From NCBI RefSeq assembly GCF_052044135.1, contig NZ_JBQDYF010000015.1, positions 1 through 64,000 of the forward strand: a stretch of DNA of 64,000 nucleotides, written 5' to 3'. Below the pieces are notes generated by a model. The model was not told the DNA's origin and did no database searches. It saw only the letters and a list, made by a program, of their open reading frames with translations. This DNA comes from Salinisphaera sp052044135. Lineage in GTDB: Bacteria; Pseudomonadota; Gammaproteobacteria; Nevskiales; Salinisphaeraceae. The position numbers and the translations under genes were made by a program. Below are positions 7,743 through 17,190 of this stretch, piece by piece. Position 1 is the first letter of the stretch; every line of letters begins with the position of its first letter.

Positions 7743-9164
7743 ATGAAATATCCCTCCCTACTACGCCCGGCCATCGGGTGGCTCATCTTCGTCCTCGCGC
7801 TACCGCTCGCCAGCGCCCAGCAACTGGGGGCAGGCGGCGGGCTCGACAGCTTCTCGCTCGGCGGGATGTCGAGCCAGAACCAGAAACCGCAGTCGCTGGA
7901 CAAGATCGTCGCCGTGGTCAACAACGACGTCATCCTCGAGAGCGAGCTGGATGCCGCGGTCGCCCAGGTCAAGCAGCAGAACGCTGCCCAGATCGGCCAG
8001 ATGCCGCGCAACGTGCTGCGCTCCCAGGTGCTTGATCAACTCATCATGCGCCAGCTGCAGATCCAGAAAGCCAATCAGGATGGCATCAAGGTCTCCAAGG
8101 CCGAGCTGCAACAGGGGCTGTCGCGAATCGCCCAGCGCAACAACATGAATCTGCAGCAGTTCACCCAGGCGGTCCAACAGAGCGGCATGAGCATGGCCGA
8201 TCTGCGCCAGCACGTGCGTGAAGAGATCAAGATCTCCAAGGTTCGCCAGAAGGAGGTCATGGGCAAGGTGTCGGTATCCGATCAGGACGTCGACCGCTAT
8301 CTGCAGAACCAGTCCCTGCGCTTTTCGCGCAACCACCAGTACCATCTGCGCCAGATCAAACTGGACGTGACCGGCGGTTCGGATTCCACCGCCGCGGGCG
8401 TGGTTCGCGACCGGCTGACCACCCTCCGCAAGCAGATCACATCGGGCAAGACGAGCTTCGCCGATGCCGCGCGTTCGGTCTCGCAGGGCCCGAATGCGGC
8501 CAACGGCGGCGATATGGGCTGGGTTTCGGGCGCCAGGTTGCCGGACAGTTTCGACAGCGCGCTGGCCGGCCTGAAACCCGGCCAGGTCAGCCCGGTATTC
8601 CGCGGACCGGACGGTCTGTATCTACTCAAGCTCGAAAACGAGCGTGGCGGCAAGAACAACGCGTCCGACACCCATCAGAAGAAGGTCATGGTGACTGAGG
8701 CGCATATCCGCCACATCATCCTGAAACCCAACGAGATCCGCAGCGATGCGCGGACCCGCAAGCTGGCCCAGCAGATTCGCCAGCGCCTGCTTGCCGGCGC
8801 CGACTTCGCCGCACTCGCCCGCAAGTATTCCGACGACACCAGCACCGCTCGCCAGGGCGGCGATGTGGGCTGGATCCCGCTCAACCGCTTGTCTCCCGAT
8901 ACCCGACGACACATCGAGAAACTCCACAAGGGCGAGATCAGCCATATCTTCCAGACCCACGACGGCTACGAAATCATCAAGCTGATCGCCCGTCGCCAGC
9001 GCGACGAAACGCAGGAAGCCAAGCGCAACAAGGCGCGCGAGGCGCTCGGGCGCAAGCGCGCCCGCGAGAAGGGCCAGTTGTGGCTGCGCAAGCTGCGCGA
9101 CGAGGCCTACGTCGATATCCGGATGCCGAACTACCAGCCCACCCCCGGCACCCCCGGCTCGTAA
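7743..9164 (+). CDS. surA: SurA, periplasmic chaperone and peptidyl-prolyl isomerase
   Basis: A 473-residue protein: signal peptide (LPLASAQ), an N-terminal chaperone region beginning LDKIVAVVNNDVILESELDAAV, then two parvulin domains (about 200-300 and 325-425, with HLRQIKL and AHIRHIILK as their first strands and GGDMGW / GGDVGW as internal motifs). It escorts outer membrane proteins including LptD. It is about 40 residues longer than the E. coli protein, mostly in the N-terminal and inter-parvulin linkers. It lies directly between lptD and pdxA, the standard gammaproteobacterial order, and is probably cotranscribed with both. Confidence 0.96.
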   Translation: MKYPSLLRPAIGWLIFVLALPLASAQQLGAGGGLDSFSLGGMSSQNQKPQSLDKIVAVVNNDVILESELDAAVAQVKQQNAAQIGQMPRNVLRSQVLDQLIMRQLQIQKANQDGIKVSKAELQQGLSRIAQRNNMNLQQFTQAVQQSGMSMADLRQHVREEIKISKVRQKEVMGKVSVSDQDVDRYLQNQSLRFSRNHQYHLRQIKLDVTGGSDSTAAGVVRDRLTTLRKQITSGKTSFADAARSVSQGPNAANGGDMGWVSGARLPDSFDSALAGLKPGQVSPVFRGPDGLYLLKLENERGGKNNASDTHQKKVMVTEAHIRHIILKPNEIRSDARTRKLAQQIRQRLLAGADFAALARKYSDDTSTARQGGDVGWIPLNRLSPDTRRHIEKLHKGEISHIFQTHDGYEIIKLIARRQRDETQEAKRNKAREALGRKRAREKGQLWLRKLRDEAYVDIRMPNYQPTPGTPGS

Positions 9165-9170
9165 CCGCCG

Positions 9171-10172
9171 GTGGCGCGCCTGTCTCGTGTTTTGCTGACG
9201 CCCGGCGAACCCGCCGGCGTCGGCCCCGATCTGGCGGTACGCATCGCCCAGCGCAGCCACGCCGCCGAAATCGTGGCGGTTGCCGACCCCGAGCTGCTGC
9301 GTCAGCGCGCCGATCAACTGGGCCTGGCGTTGCAAATCAAGCCGGTGGACTATACGGCGGCGCCATCGCCGCAACGGGCCGGCGAACTGACCGTGGACCC
9401 GCTTGATCTGGCGCGCCCGGCCGAGGCCGGGCGGCTCGATCCGGACAATGTGCCGTACGTGCTCGCCACACTCGACCGCGCGGTGGCGCTGTGTCGCGAC
9501 GGCGCAGCCGACGCGCTGGTCACGGGCCCGGTGCACAAGGCGGTGATCAATCAGGCCGGCTTCGCCTTCACCGGGCATACCGGCTATCTTGCCGCGCGTT
9601 GCCACAGCGCGGCGCCGGTGATGATGCTGACTACCGACGACGGCAGCCTGCGCGTTGCCCTGGCCACGGTCCACATCCCGCTTTCGGCCGTGCCCGGTGC
9701 CATTAACGGCGCCGATCTCGCGCATACCCTGGACACGCTTCACGCCGGGCTGGGCCAACGTTTCGGCATGGCCCGGCCGCGCATACGGGTCGCCGGGCTC
9801 AACCCGCATGCCGGCGAGAACGGCTATCTCGGCCGCGAGGAAATCGACATCATCGCGCCGGCGATCGAGGCGGCCCGCAGCCGCGGCATCGACGCCGTGG
9901 GCCCGCTCCCCGCGGATACACTGTTCACCCGGGACCAGTTGGCCCAGGCCGATGTCGTATTGACCATGTACCACGACCAGGGTCTGCCGGTGATCAAGCA
10001 TCTCGGTTTCTCGCGCACCGTCAATGTGAGCCTGGGCCTGCCGATCGTGCGCACCTCGGTCGACCACGGCACGGCGCTGGAACTCGCCGGCACCGACCGC
10101 GTGGACACCGGCAGCCTCGAGGCGGCGCTGAAGATCGCAGCACACATGGTGGCGAGCGATCATGGCGCGTAA
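9171..10172 (+). CDS. pdxA: PdxA, 4-hydroxythreonine-4-phosphate dehydrogenase
   Basis: A 333-residue enzyme of pyridoxal-5-phosphate synthesis (DXP-dependent route), oxidising 4-phosphohydroxy-L-threonine. Diagnostic segments are TPGEPAGVGPDL at the N-terminus, LVTGPVHKAVIN, FTGHTGYLA, and the metal-binding MYHDQGLPVIKHLGF near the end. The start is GTG 9171, six bases after the surA stop. The 3' end overlaps the rsmA start by 11 bases, so the two are translationally linked. Confidence 0.95.
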   Translation: MARLSRVLLTPGEPAGVGPDLAVRIAQRSHAAEIVAVADPELLRQRADQLGLALQIKPVDYTAAPSPQRAGELTVDPLDLARPAEAGRLDPDNVPYVLATLDRAVALCRDGAADALVTGPVHKAVINQAGFAFTGHTGYLAARCHSAAPVMMLTTDDGSLRVALATVHIPLSAVPGAINGADLAHTLDTLHAGLGQRFGMARPRIRVAGLNPHAGENGYLGREEIDIIAPAIEAARSRGIDAVGPLPADTLFTRDQLAQADVVLTMYHDQGLPVIKHLGFSRTVNVSLGLPIVRTSVDHGTALELAGTDRVDTGSLEAALKIAAHMVASDHGA

Positions 10173-10947
10173 ACGCTTCGGCCAGCATTTCCTGCATGAA
10201 CGCGGGGTGATCGATCGCATTCTCGCCGCCATCAACGCCAATGCCGACGACTGCGTGGTCGAGATCGGCCCCGGCGAAGGCGCGCTGACCGAACCGTTGC
10301 TGGAGCGGCTGGATCAGCTGTCCGTGATCGAGATCGATCGCGACCTGATCGCCCGCTGGGCGGACCGCGCGGCCCGGCGCAAGGGGCTGGAAGTGATCGC
10401 CGGCGACGCGCTCGGCATCGACTACGGCGCGCTCGCCAAGCGCCGCGCGGGGCCGTTGCGGCTGGTCGGCAACCTGCCCTACAACATCTCGTCGCCCCTG
10501 CTGTTCGCCCTGCTGACAAGCGGCGCCGAGATCACCGACATGCACTTCATGCTGCAAAAGGAAGTCGTGGATCGCATGGTAGCGGTGCCGGGAAGCCACG
10601 ATTACGGCCGTCTTTCGGTGGCCATCGCGGCACGCGCCGAGGCAAGCCTGCTGTTCGACGTCGGACCGGGCGCGTTTCGTCCGCCGCCCAGGGTGATGTC
10701 CTCGGTGGTTCGCCTGGTCCCGCGACCGCCGGACTTCGTCATCGACGATACGCGCATGTTCGATCGCATCGTGACCGCGGCATTCGGACAACGCCGCAAG
10801 ACGCTGCGCAATGCCCTCAAGCGGTTTCTCGACGCCGAGGCCATCGCCGCCTGCGATGTCGAGCCCGGCGAGCGCGCGGAACGGTTGGCGGCGGCCGACT
10901 TCGCCCGCCTGGCCAACGCCGCCGCCCGGGCGACCGACGCCGGCTGA
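10162..10947 (+). CDS. rsmA: RsmA/KsgA, 16S rRNA dimethyladenosine transferase
   Basis: A 261-residue Rossmann methyltransferase that dimethylates the two adjacent adenines in helix 45 of 16S rRNA during small-subunit maturation. Visible motifs are FGQHFLHERGVIDRI, the SAM-binding VEIGPGEGALTEPLL, and the catalytic NLPYNISSPLLF. A standard-length protein, overlapping pdxA. In many gammaproteobacteria apaG and apaH follow immediately; here apaG is missing and two other genes intervene before apaH. Confidence 0.96.
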   Translation: MARKRFGQHFLHERGVIDRILAAINANADDCVVEIGPGEGALTEPLLERLDQLSVIEIDRDLIARWADRAARRKGLEVIAGDALGIDYGALAKRRAGPLRLVGNLPYNISSPLLFALLTSGAEITDMHFMLQKEVVDRMVAVPGSHDYGRLSVAIAARAEASLLFDVGPGAFRPPPRVMSSVVRLVPRPPDFVIDDTRMFDRIVTAAFGQRRKTLRNALKRFLDAEAIAACDVEPGERAERLAAADFARLANAAARATDAG

Positions 10948-10998
10948 GACCGAGGTCGCCCCAGCGCGGCGGGCCGGGAGGTCATGAGCATGCATACC

Positions 10999-12447
10999 CT
11001 ATAGCGGGGCCAGCTCCGAACGGCTCATCAGGCGCCCGAAAGCGCGCGGCGACAGCGGTTGATGTGCGCTGTCCATCGCGCCGTCGTCAGGCAGGACAAA
11101 GCGCGTCCCGTCGGCAACCGCGCCCGCCGACGATTGATCGTCTTCGCCGGACATCAGGCGATACCAGAGCTGGCCGTCACGCGTGCGCTGCTCGGCGACC
11201 GCCCAGCGCACGGGCAGCGTCGTCTCGCCCGCCGCGGGCAGGCGCTCGACACAGAACACCAGATCACCCGCGGCCGGCTCGTATCGCGATAACGCCTCGG
11301 CCCAGATCTGCCCGGCCCCCTCGAACCCGAGCAGTATCTCCGGAAGCAGAATCACCACCGGCACACGCGGCAGTTCGAGGGTGCGCCAGTTCGCCTGCAG
11401 GGTGATCAGCCGCCGCATCAACCACTGTACGCATGTCCGGCATGCCTCGGGTTCGTCCGGGCCCTCGGCCACCACCTCTCCGAGCGTGCGCGGCCGGGCA
11501 TCGGCGTTGTCGGCGGGCACGAGGCGCACCGCCGCCCCGGCGAGCAGACCATCCATGGCGCCGCGCCAGACCGGTTGAAAACGAAGCAGGTACGGGCCGA
11601 ATGCCGACGATGTGTGGGGCGCCGGCGGCGTACGCTCGGCCGACTCGGCGCCGGCCCGGGCCGCGGGCGCTACAACCTGCTCCGGCTCGTCAACGGCCGC
11701 GGGCGGCGACTCCGGCGCGGGCTTGTCGTCATTCCGGGACGGCGCCGGCGTCGGCCTGGGGGCCGGCGGCGGCGTCCGCCCCCGGGCACCGATCGGCTCA
11801 AACCCGGGCGCCGGGCTCGCCCCGGTCGCCGGGCGCGGCGGCTCGCTGCGCCGCGCCGGCAGCGCGCGACGCAGCCATTCGCGCCAAGCCGATGCCGGCC
11901 CCGGCCCCTTGGCGGCGAGGCGGGGCGGCGCCTGCCTGTGCGCACGGCGCTCGCGCTCGAACAGCACCAGGCCCAGAGCCGACAGCAGCAACGTCGCCCA
12001 GAATGGCGGCCCGGCGATGACCGCCACCCGCCACCACGGCACACCCGCGTGCAGTTGTGCGCCGTCGAGTACCGATCGATACGTATCCGCGCACAGCGTG
12101 CGATACAGCCAGGCACGCCAGGCCCGCACCGTTGCCTGTGAAGCCCAGCCTGCGAACCAGTGCGACCACGCGCCATCGGAGGCGACGAGCCGGTGCGCGC
12201 GGTCGCGTACCGTGAGAAAGGCCATGTCCGAGGCGTCGGTGGTGACCAGACGGTGGACGACGGCCTGGGGACTGCCGTTGGCCCGGGCGCCCAGAGTCGG
12301 CGCGAGTTCGGTCGTGGCCTGCCGGATGGCGCCGTCGAGTGCCGCGTTGCGCGCGCCGATACCGAGATAGATCGCACCGATCACACCGAGCACCGCCACG
12401 ATCAACCCGCCCCACCGACGGTTGTTCGTACTCCGGGCCGTGTTCAT
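10999..12447 (-). CDS. Two-TM membrane protein with a degenerate, truncated EAL-like domain
   Basis: A 482-residue protein: TM helix about 13-31, a 110-residue periplasmic segment, TM helix about 141-163, a Pro/Ala-rich cytoplasmic linker (about 170-282), and a C-terminal domain (about 285-482). That domain reads like an EAL phosphodiesterase start: YLLRFQPVW, then VQWLMRRLITLQANW and VPVVILLPEILLGFEG. The catalytic E-x-L-R motif is replaced by AAVR, and later metal-binding motifs are absent, so it should not cleave c-di-GMP. It may be a c-di-GMP receptor, a protein scaffold, or only distantly related. The gene is convergent with rsmA and sits in the place normally held by apaG. Confidence 0.5.
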   Translation of the reverse strand: MNTARSTNNRRWGGLIVAVLGVIGAIYLGIGARNAALDGAIRQATTELAPTLGARANGSPQAVVHRLVTTDASDMAFLTVRDRAHRLVASDGAWSHWFAGWASQATVRAWRAWLYRTLCADTYRSVLDGAQLHAGVPWWRVAVIAGPPFWATLLLSALGLVLFERERRAHRQAPPRLAAKGPGPASAWREWLRRALPARRSEPPRPATGASPAPGFEPIGARGRTPPPAPRPTPAPSRNDDKPAPESPPAAVDEPEQVVAPAARAGAESAERTPPAPHTSSAFGPYLLRFQPVWRGAMDGLLAGAAVRLVPADNADARPRTLGEVVAEGPDEPEACRTCVQWLMRRLITLQANWRTLELPRVPVVILLPEILLGFEGAGQIWAEALSRYEPAAGDLVFCVERLPAAGETTLPVRWAVAEQRTRDGQLWYRLMSGEDDQSSAGAVADGTRFVLPDDGAMDSAHQPLSPRAFGRLMSRSELAPL

Positions 12448-12746
12448 CTAAACGCGGACCCTCCGATATATGGCAAACACCGGCGAGCGGGCATGGCAAA
12501 CTGACGGCTTTTCGATCGCGGTGTGGTTTCGCCCTGTCCCGGGCCGTCCAAGAGCGCGGGCGCGGACGCACGTCGGTCGCGTGTTACGGAGTCTGCCTTC
12601 ATGTCGCTTATCGATCCCTTGCGACGCGGCGCGATCCGCGCTCGGCCGGCGCTCGACGCGCCGGCGGTCGCGCGTTTCGGCAATCGATCTCGCCACGCTG
12701 TGCCCCCTGATAATAATACTCGCAGTCGCAGGCGGTTACGGCAACC
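12448..12746 (+). other. Divergent intergenic region, possible 49-codon frame only
   Basis: This 299 bp gap separates two divergent genes. The only candidate is a frame from ATG 12601 to 12750 (MSLIDPLRRGAIRARP...) with GGAG about 10 bases upstream, very Arg-rich. I cannot tell it from chance. No terminator or repeat is seen. Confidence 0.3.
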
Positions 12747-14270
12747 GTGAGACCCGTGATCCGGCGCCTCGCCCCAGCGCTCGCGATCGCTGTTCCGGGC
12801 ACCGTTGTGTTCGTCATCGCTGTCTGGTTGTTCGCGCGCCATATGCAGCTCGGCGCGATCACGGCCGACTGGGGCTGGCTTTTTCGTGCCGGACAGGCGA
12901 TCTGGGCGAACGGCCTGCCGCATCGCGATCTGTTTTCCTGGACTTTCCCGGATCGCCACTGGGTGCTCTATCAATGGCTGTTCGAGGCCATCGCCGCCCC
13001 CGTGTACAGCGTATTCGGGATAACCGGCAGCGTGTTCGCCGTCGGCCTGCTGGGCCTGGCGACCTATGCGCTCATCCCGGCCTGCGCGCTGCGCCGCCAT
13101 GGTGTCCATCCATTCTGGCCGATGCTGATCGGTGCACTGGTCCTGCTGCCGGTCAGTACGAATCTGGGGCTGCGACCGATGCTCGCCAGCAACCTTGCTC
13201 TGCTGGCGCAGTATCTCGTGATCCAGCGCCTGCGCGCCGGCGACGCGCACAGACTGGCGACGGCGGCGTGGATCGCGGCGATCTACGCGCTGTGGTCGAA
13301 TATGCATCTGGGATTCACCCTCGGCCTGCTCTCGATCACTTTATTCGCCGCCGGTGATCTATGGACCCGGGCCCGCGACCCGATTGCGGCCACGGCCTCG
13401 CCGCCGAGCTACGCCCTGCTGTTTATCGTGGCCGTGCTGGCCAGCGGACTGAATCCCTATGGCTGGACGCTGTATGGCTATATCGTGAATCTGTCGCTCG
13501 AAACCCGGATGAACGCACACATCCACGAACTCATGCCGCCGCGCCTGGACAATGCCTACATGCAGGCGGGCGCAGCGCTCGTGCTTGCGTTCGCGGCTCT
13601 CGTGCTCGTGTTTCGCCGTGTGCTGAGTGCAGCCGAGGTCATCCACGTGGCCGTATTCACCGCACTCGCATGCACCGCGATGCGCTTCGTGGTCTGGGCC
13701 GGCCTGTTCTATGCCCTGATTGCGCCGCGACTGTTCGCCCACGCCGGGGCCCGGCTGTCGCCGAAACGGCTGCGTGCGGCGCTGGCGCCGCTGGATACAC
13801 CGCTCGCACGGCGCGCCACGGTCGCCGGACTGCCGCTTCTGGGCGCGGTGGTGATTACCCTTGGCGCGCCCGCCACCGCGGGCCCGGCTCATCTGGCCGG
13901 CTGCGCGCCACTGCAAGCCTCCCTGCGTTATCTGGATCGGCACTACCCGGCCAATACCCACTGGTTCTCGAGCGAAATCGCCGGCAGTTGCGCGCGCTTC
14001 TATACCCCCGGCCGCCGCGTTTTCATCGATACGCGTTTCGACATGTATCCCGAGGCATTCGTGCTGCATTGGTTCCGCGCCTATCAATACCGCGAACACT
14101 GGCGCGCGCTGTTCCGTCACTGGGGCATTCGCGTGGTCCTGCTCCCCCGCGGCGCTCCGCTCGTCGATACGCTGCGCCATGACAAGCGCTGGCAGGTCGT
14201 GCACGCAGACCCCGGCGCGCTGATTTTCGCCGCCCGCGGTGGCACAGCGCCCGCGCGATCGGCAGACTGA
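12747..14270 (+). CDS. Polytopic membrane protein, predicted GT-C-like fold
   Basis: A 507-residue protein with about 9-10 hydrophobic segments between residues 10 and 380 and a soluble C-terminal domain of about 120 residues. The first periplasmic loop holds LPHRDLFSWTFPDRHWVLYQWLFE, written here as two motifs: HRDLFSWTF and WVLYQWLFE. This Asp/Trp-rich loop after TM1 is typical of predicted GT-C glycosyltransferase-like membrane proteins that use polyprenyl-linked donors. The C-terminal part contains FIDTRFDMYPE. The substrate is unknown. The start is GTG 12747; apaH begins 12 bases after the stop, so the two may be cotranscribed. Confidence 0.55.
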   Translation: MRPVIRRLAPALAIAVPGTVVFVIAVWLFARHMQLGAITADWGWLFRAGQAIWANGLPHRDLFSWTFPDRHWVLYQWLFEAIAAPVYSVFGITGSVFAVGLLGLATYALIPACALRRHGVHPFWPMLIGALVLLPVSTNLGLRPMLASNLALLAQYLVIQRLRAGDAHRLATAAWIAAIYALWSNMHLGFTLGLLSITLFAAGDLWTRARDPIAATASPPSYALLFIVAVLASGLNPYGWTLYGYIVNLSLETRMNAHIHELMPPRLDNAYMQAGAALVLAFAALVLVFRRVLSAAEVIHVAVFTALACTAMRFVVWAGLFYALIAPRLFAHAGARLSPKRLRAALAPLDTPLARRATVAGLPLLGAVVITLGAPATAGPAHLAGCAPLQASLRYLDRHYPANTHWFSSEIAGSCARFYTPGRRVFIDTRFDMYPEAFVLHWFRAYQYREHWRALFRHWGIRVVLLPRGAPLVDTLRHDKRWQVVHADPGALIFAARGGTAPARSAD

Positions 14271-14282
14271 GCCGACCATTTC

Positions 14283-15122
14283 GTGACCCCGGATCTCGTG
14301 AGCATCTACGCCATTGGCGATATTCATGGCGCCGCGGACCTTCTCGACAAGCTGCTGGACCGGCTGGCCGCGCGCGGCCCGATCGAGCGCCTGTGGTTCG
14401 TCGGCGACCTGGTCAACCGCGGCCCCGATTCGGCCGGCGTGATCCGGCGCGTCAAAGCGCTTGGCGATACCGCGATCACGGTACTCGGAAACCACGATCT
14501 CAGCCTGTTGAGCCTGGCCGCGCGCGCGGACGCCGCGCAGCGTGCGCCGGACAGTCTGAAATCGCTGCTTGCGGCCGCCGACCGCCAATCGCTGCTCGAC
14601 TGGCTCCGCCACCGCCCACTGATGCACCACGATGCCGGCCTCGGCTGGACCCTGGTACATGCCGGGCTGCCGCCGTGCTGGCCCGTTGCCGAGGGGTTGG
14701 CACGCGCGCGCGAGCTGGAGGCCGCTTTGCGCGCGCCCGATCATGCGGCGTTTCTCGGCCAGCTTTTCGGCAATACGCCGGAGCGTTGGCATTCCGGCCT
14801 GCGCGGCGTACCACGGCTGCGCTTCATCGCCAACGCGCTCACGCGTCTACGCTTCGTGGGGCCGAACCGGCGCCTCGACATGGACTACAAGAAGACCCTG
14901 GCCGACGCGCCGCCGGAACTGACACCGTGGTTCGCGGTCCCCGGGCGAGTCAGCGCGGGCCAGCGCATCGTGTTTGGTCACTGGTCTGCCCTTGAGCGCG
15001 TCGCATGGCCGGAATACAACGTCTGGGGCATCGATACCGGCGCGGCCTGGGGCGGCACGCTGAGCGCGCTCGACCTGACACGGCCGACCCCGGAATTGAT
15101 TCAGGTCGCCGCCCGGGACTGA
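14283..15122 (+). CDS. apaH: ApaH, symmetrical Ap4A hydrolase
   Basis: A 279-residue metallophosphatase with YAIGDIHGAADLL, FVGDLVNRGPDSA and VLGNHDLSLL, the three metal-binding motifs of the phosphoprotein-phosphatase fold, and a typical ApaH C-terminus (VWGIDTGAAWGGTLSALDL). It splits Ap4A into two ADP and is also known to decap Np4-capped RNA. The start is GTG 14283. It belongs to the lptD-rsmA neighbourhood although two unrelated genes separate it from rsmA. It is convergent with speA. Confidence 0.94.
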   Translation: MTPDLVSIYAIGDIHGAADLLDKLLDRLAARGPIERLWFVGDLVNRGPDSAGVIRRVKALGDTAITVLGNHDLSLLSLAARADAAQRAPDSLKSLLAAADRQSLLDWLRHRPLMHHDAGLGWTLVHAGLPPCWPVAEGLARARELEAALRAPDHAAFLGQLFGNTPERWHSGLRGVPRLRFIANALTRLRFVGPNRRLDMDYKKTLADAPPELTPWFAVPGRVSAGQRIVFGHWSALERVAWPEYNVWGIDTGAAWGGTLSALDLTRPTPELIQVAARD

Positions 15123-15267
15123 AACCGTTCGCCCCACCATCGGCCATGGGCGGGCCCGCGCTCGCCAACGGCCGGCCGGGCCGCGGGCGGTCCGCCACCT
15201 TGCCGGGACAAGGCCACATCGAGACAGGCCGGCGGCGACGGGCACCCGGGCCGTTCGATACGGCCGG

Positions 15268-17127
15268 TCACGACTCGAGAAGATAGGTATAACCGGCCAG
15301 CCCCGCCTCCAGCAATGCCTCGCACTCGGCGCGCTCGCGCGGCGCGAGTCCGGCTGCGGTCAGCTTGCGGCGATAGGCCCGGCGCAGCGCCTCGGGCTCG
15401 AAGTGCACGTAGGTCAACAATTCGTCGGTGCGATCGCCGTGCTGGGCGTCGCCCAGTTGCCAGCCGCCGTCACGAATCTCGACATCGACGACGTCGGTGT
15501 CGCCGAACAGATTGTGCATGTCGCCCAGGTTCTCCTGGTAGGCCCCGACCATGAATATACCGATACGGTAGACCTCTTCCTCGCGCAGTGCATGCAACGG
15601 CAGCGTGGTGTCGAGCCCGTTGTCGTCGACATAGCGGTCGAGCCGGCCGTCCGAGTCGCAGGTCAGGTCGCACAGCCGCGCGTTCTGGTCCGGCGCTTCG
15701 TCGAGCCGGGCCAGCGGCATCACGGGGAAGATCTGGTCCAGTGCCCACACATCGGGCACCGACTGGAACACCGAGAAATTCACGAAATACTTGGTCGCGA
15801 GTTTCTCGCGCGCCGCGGTGACCGCCGCGCGCTCGTCGGCGTCTTCGGGAACCCGTGCGGCGAGCGCACGATACACCGCCGCCGCCTCGCGCTCGGCCTC
15901 GGCGCGCTCGGCCAGCCCGAGTTCACCGGCAACAAACCGCGCCTGCACGTCGGCCAGATGCGCCGCTACCCGATCGAGCTGGGCCGAGGCCGACAGGGCC
16001 TCGTCGAGCGCCGCCGGCGCCACGTTCACGCTGGTTTCACTGTCGATGACCTGGGTCAGCAATACCGCATGATGGGCGGTGAGCGCGCGGCCCGATTCGC
16101 TGATGATGTTCGGCGCCGGCAGGTCGAAGCGCTCGGCCACCCGGGCCAGCGCGCCGACCACGACTTCGGCGTAGTCGGGCACGCCGTAGTTCATCGAACA
16201 GAACGAACGCGCGCCGCGGCCTTCGTAGTCCACCGCCAGCCCGCCGCCGACGTCGACCGTATCGATCGGCGCGCCCAGGGCCCGCAGGCTGCGGTACAGA
16301 TGCGCGGTCTCGTCCATGGCCCGGGCCAGCGCGGCATGATCGGCGACCTGCGAACCGACATGCACGTGCAACATGGATACACAATCGAGAATGCCCAGTT
16401 CGCGCATGCGCGCCACGGCCGCGACCACCTGATCGGCGGTCAGACCAAACTTGGATTTCTCGCCGCCCGTGTTCTGCCAGTGGCCCGCCGCGACACTGGC
16501 CAGCCGAACCCGCAGACCCAGCCGCGGCCGCAGGCCGAGCGCATCGGCCAGCTCGGCGATCGGCGCCAGCTCGGAGGGTTTCTCGACCACGATGTAAACG
16601 CGGTGGCCCAGTTGCTGCCCGGCCAGCGCCAGGCGCAGGAAGGAACGATCCTTGTAGCCATTGCATACGATGGTCGAACCGGGGCGGGCCAGCGCGAGCA
16701 CGGCCATCAACTCGGGCTTGCTGCCGGCCTCGAGACCGGCGCGGTCGCCGCCAGCCGTCACCAGATGCTCGACCACCGACCGCTGCTGGTTGACCTTCAC
16801 CGGATAAACCACGGTATAACGCCCGGCATAGTCGTGGGCGGCGCGGGCGGCGTCGAAAGCATCGGCCAACCGGTTGAGCCGGTCGCCCAGGATATCGGTG
16901 AACCGCACCAGCACCGGCAGACGCAGGCCGGCGTCCCGGATCTCGTCCGCCAGGGCATCGAGATCGACCCCGGGCATGTCGGCAGCCGGCCGGACTTCGA
17001 CATGCCCGGCCTCGTTGATGCCGAAATAACCATCGCCCCAGGTGGCGACACGATACAGGCGGCGCGCATCGTCGAGCGTCCAGTCACGGGCTTCGGCGGC
17101 GGCTTCTCGGGCGGATACGGACATCAT
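15268..17127 (-). CDS. speA: SpeA, biosynthetic arginine decarboxylase
   Basis: A 619-residue fold-III PLP enzyme making agmatine from arginine. Recognised segments: WGDGYFGINEAGHVEV, the PLP lysine in YPVKVNQQRSVVEHL, HVGSQVAD, and the C-terminal CDSDGRLDRYVD and EENLG-like QENLGDMHNLFGD. The length fits the SpeA family. The start is one of two adjacent ATG codons (17127 or 17124); GGATGAG lies about 15 bases upstream. It is divergent from speE over 63 bp, so polyamine synthesis from arginine is grouped here; speB (agmatinase) is not in the window. Confidence 0.95.
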   Translation of the reverse strand: MMSVSAREAAAEARDWTLDDARRLYRVATWGDGYFGINEAGHVEVRPAADMPGVDLDALADEIRDAGLRLPVLVRFTDILGDRLNRLADAFDAARAAHDYAGRYTVVYPVKVNQQRSVVEHLVTAGGDRAGLEAGSKPELMAVLALARPGSTIVCNGYKDRSFLRLALAGQQLGHRVYIVVEKPSELAPIAELADALGLRPRLGLRVRLASVAAGHWQNTGGEKSKFGLTADQVVAAVARMRELGILDCVSMLHVHVGSQVADHAALARAMDETAHLYRSLRALGAPIDTVDVGGGLAVDYEGRGARSFCSMNYGVPDYAEVVVGALARVAERFDLPAPNIISESGRALTAHHAVLLTQVIDSETSVNVAPAALDEALSASAQLDRVAAHLADVQARFVAGELGLAERAEAEREAAAVYRALAARVPEDADERAAVTAAREKLATKYFVNFSVFQSVPDVWALDQIFPVMPLARLDEAPDQNARLCDLTCDSDGRLDRYVDDNGLDTTLPLHALREEEVYRIGIFMVGAYQENLGDMHNLFGDTDVVDVEIRDGGWQLGDAQHGDRTDELLTYVHFEPEALRRAYRRKLTAAGLAPRERAECEALLEAGLAGYTYLLES

Positions 17128-17190
17128 CTATACTGCGAACTCATCCAGTGGAATCGAGCCGCCGACGGCGGCGAAGGAGCATACCGCGCC

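Noticed and set aside
8622..10241. Long minus-strand frame opposite surA, pdxA and rsmA
   Set aside because: It spans three well-identified genes in antisense and has no family features.
15403..17190. Very long open frame upstream of speE on the plus strand
   Set aside because: It is the shadow of speA on the minus strand; speE homology starts only at 17191.
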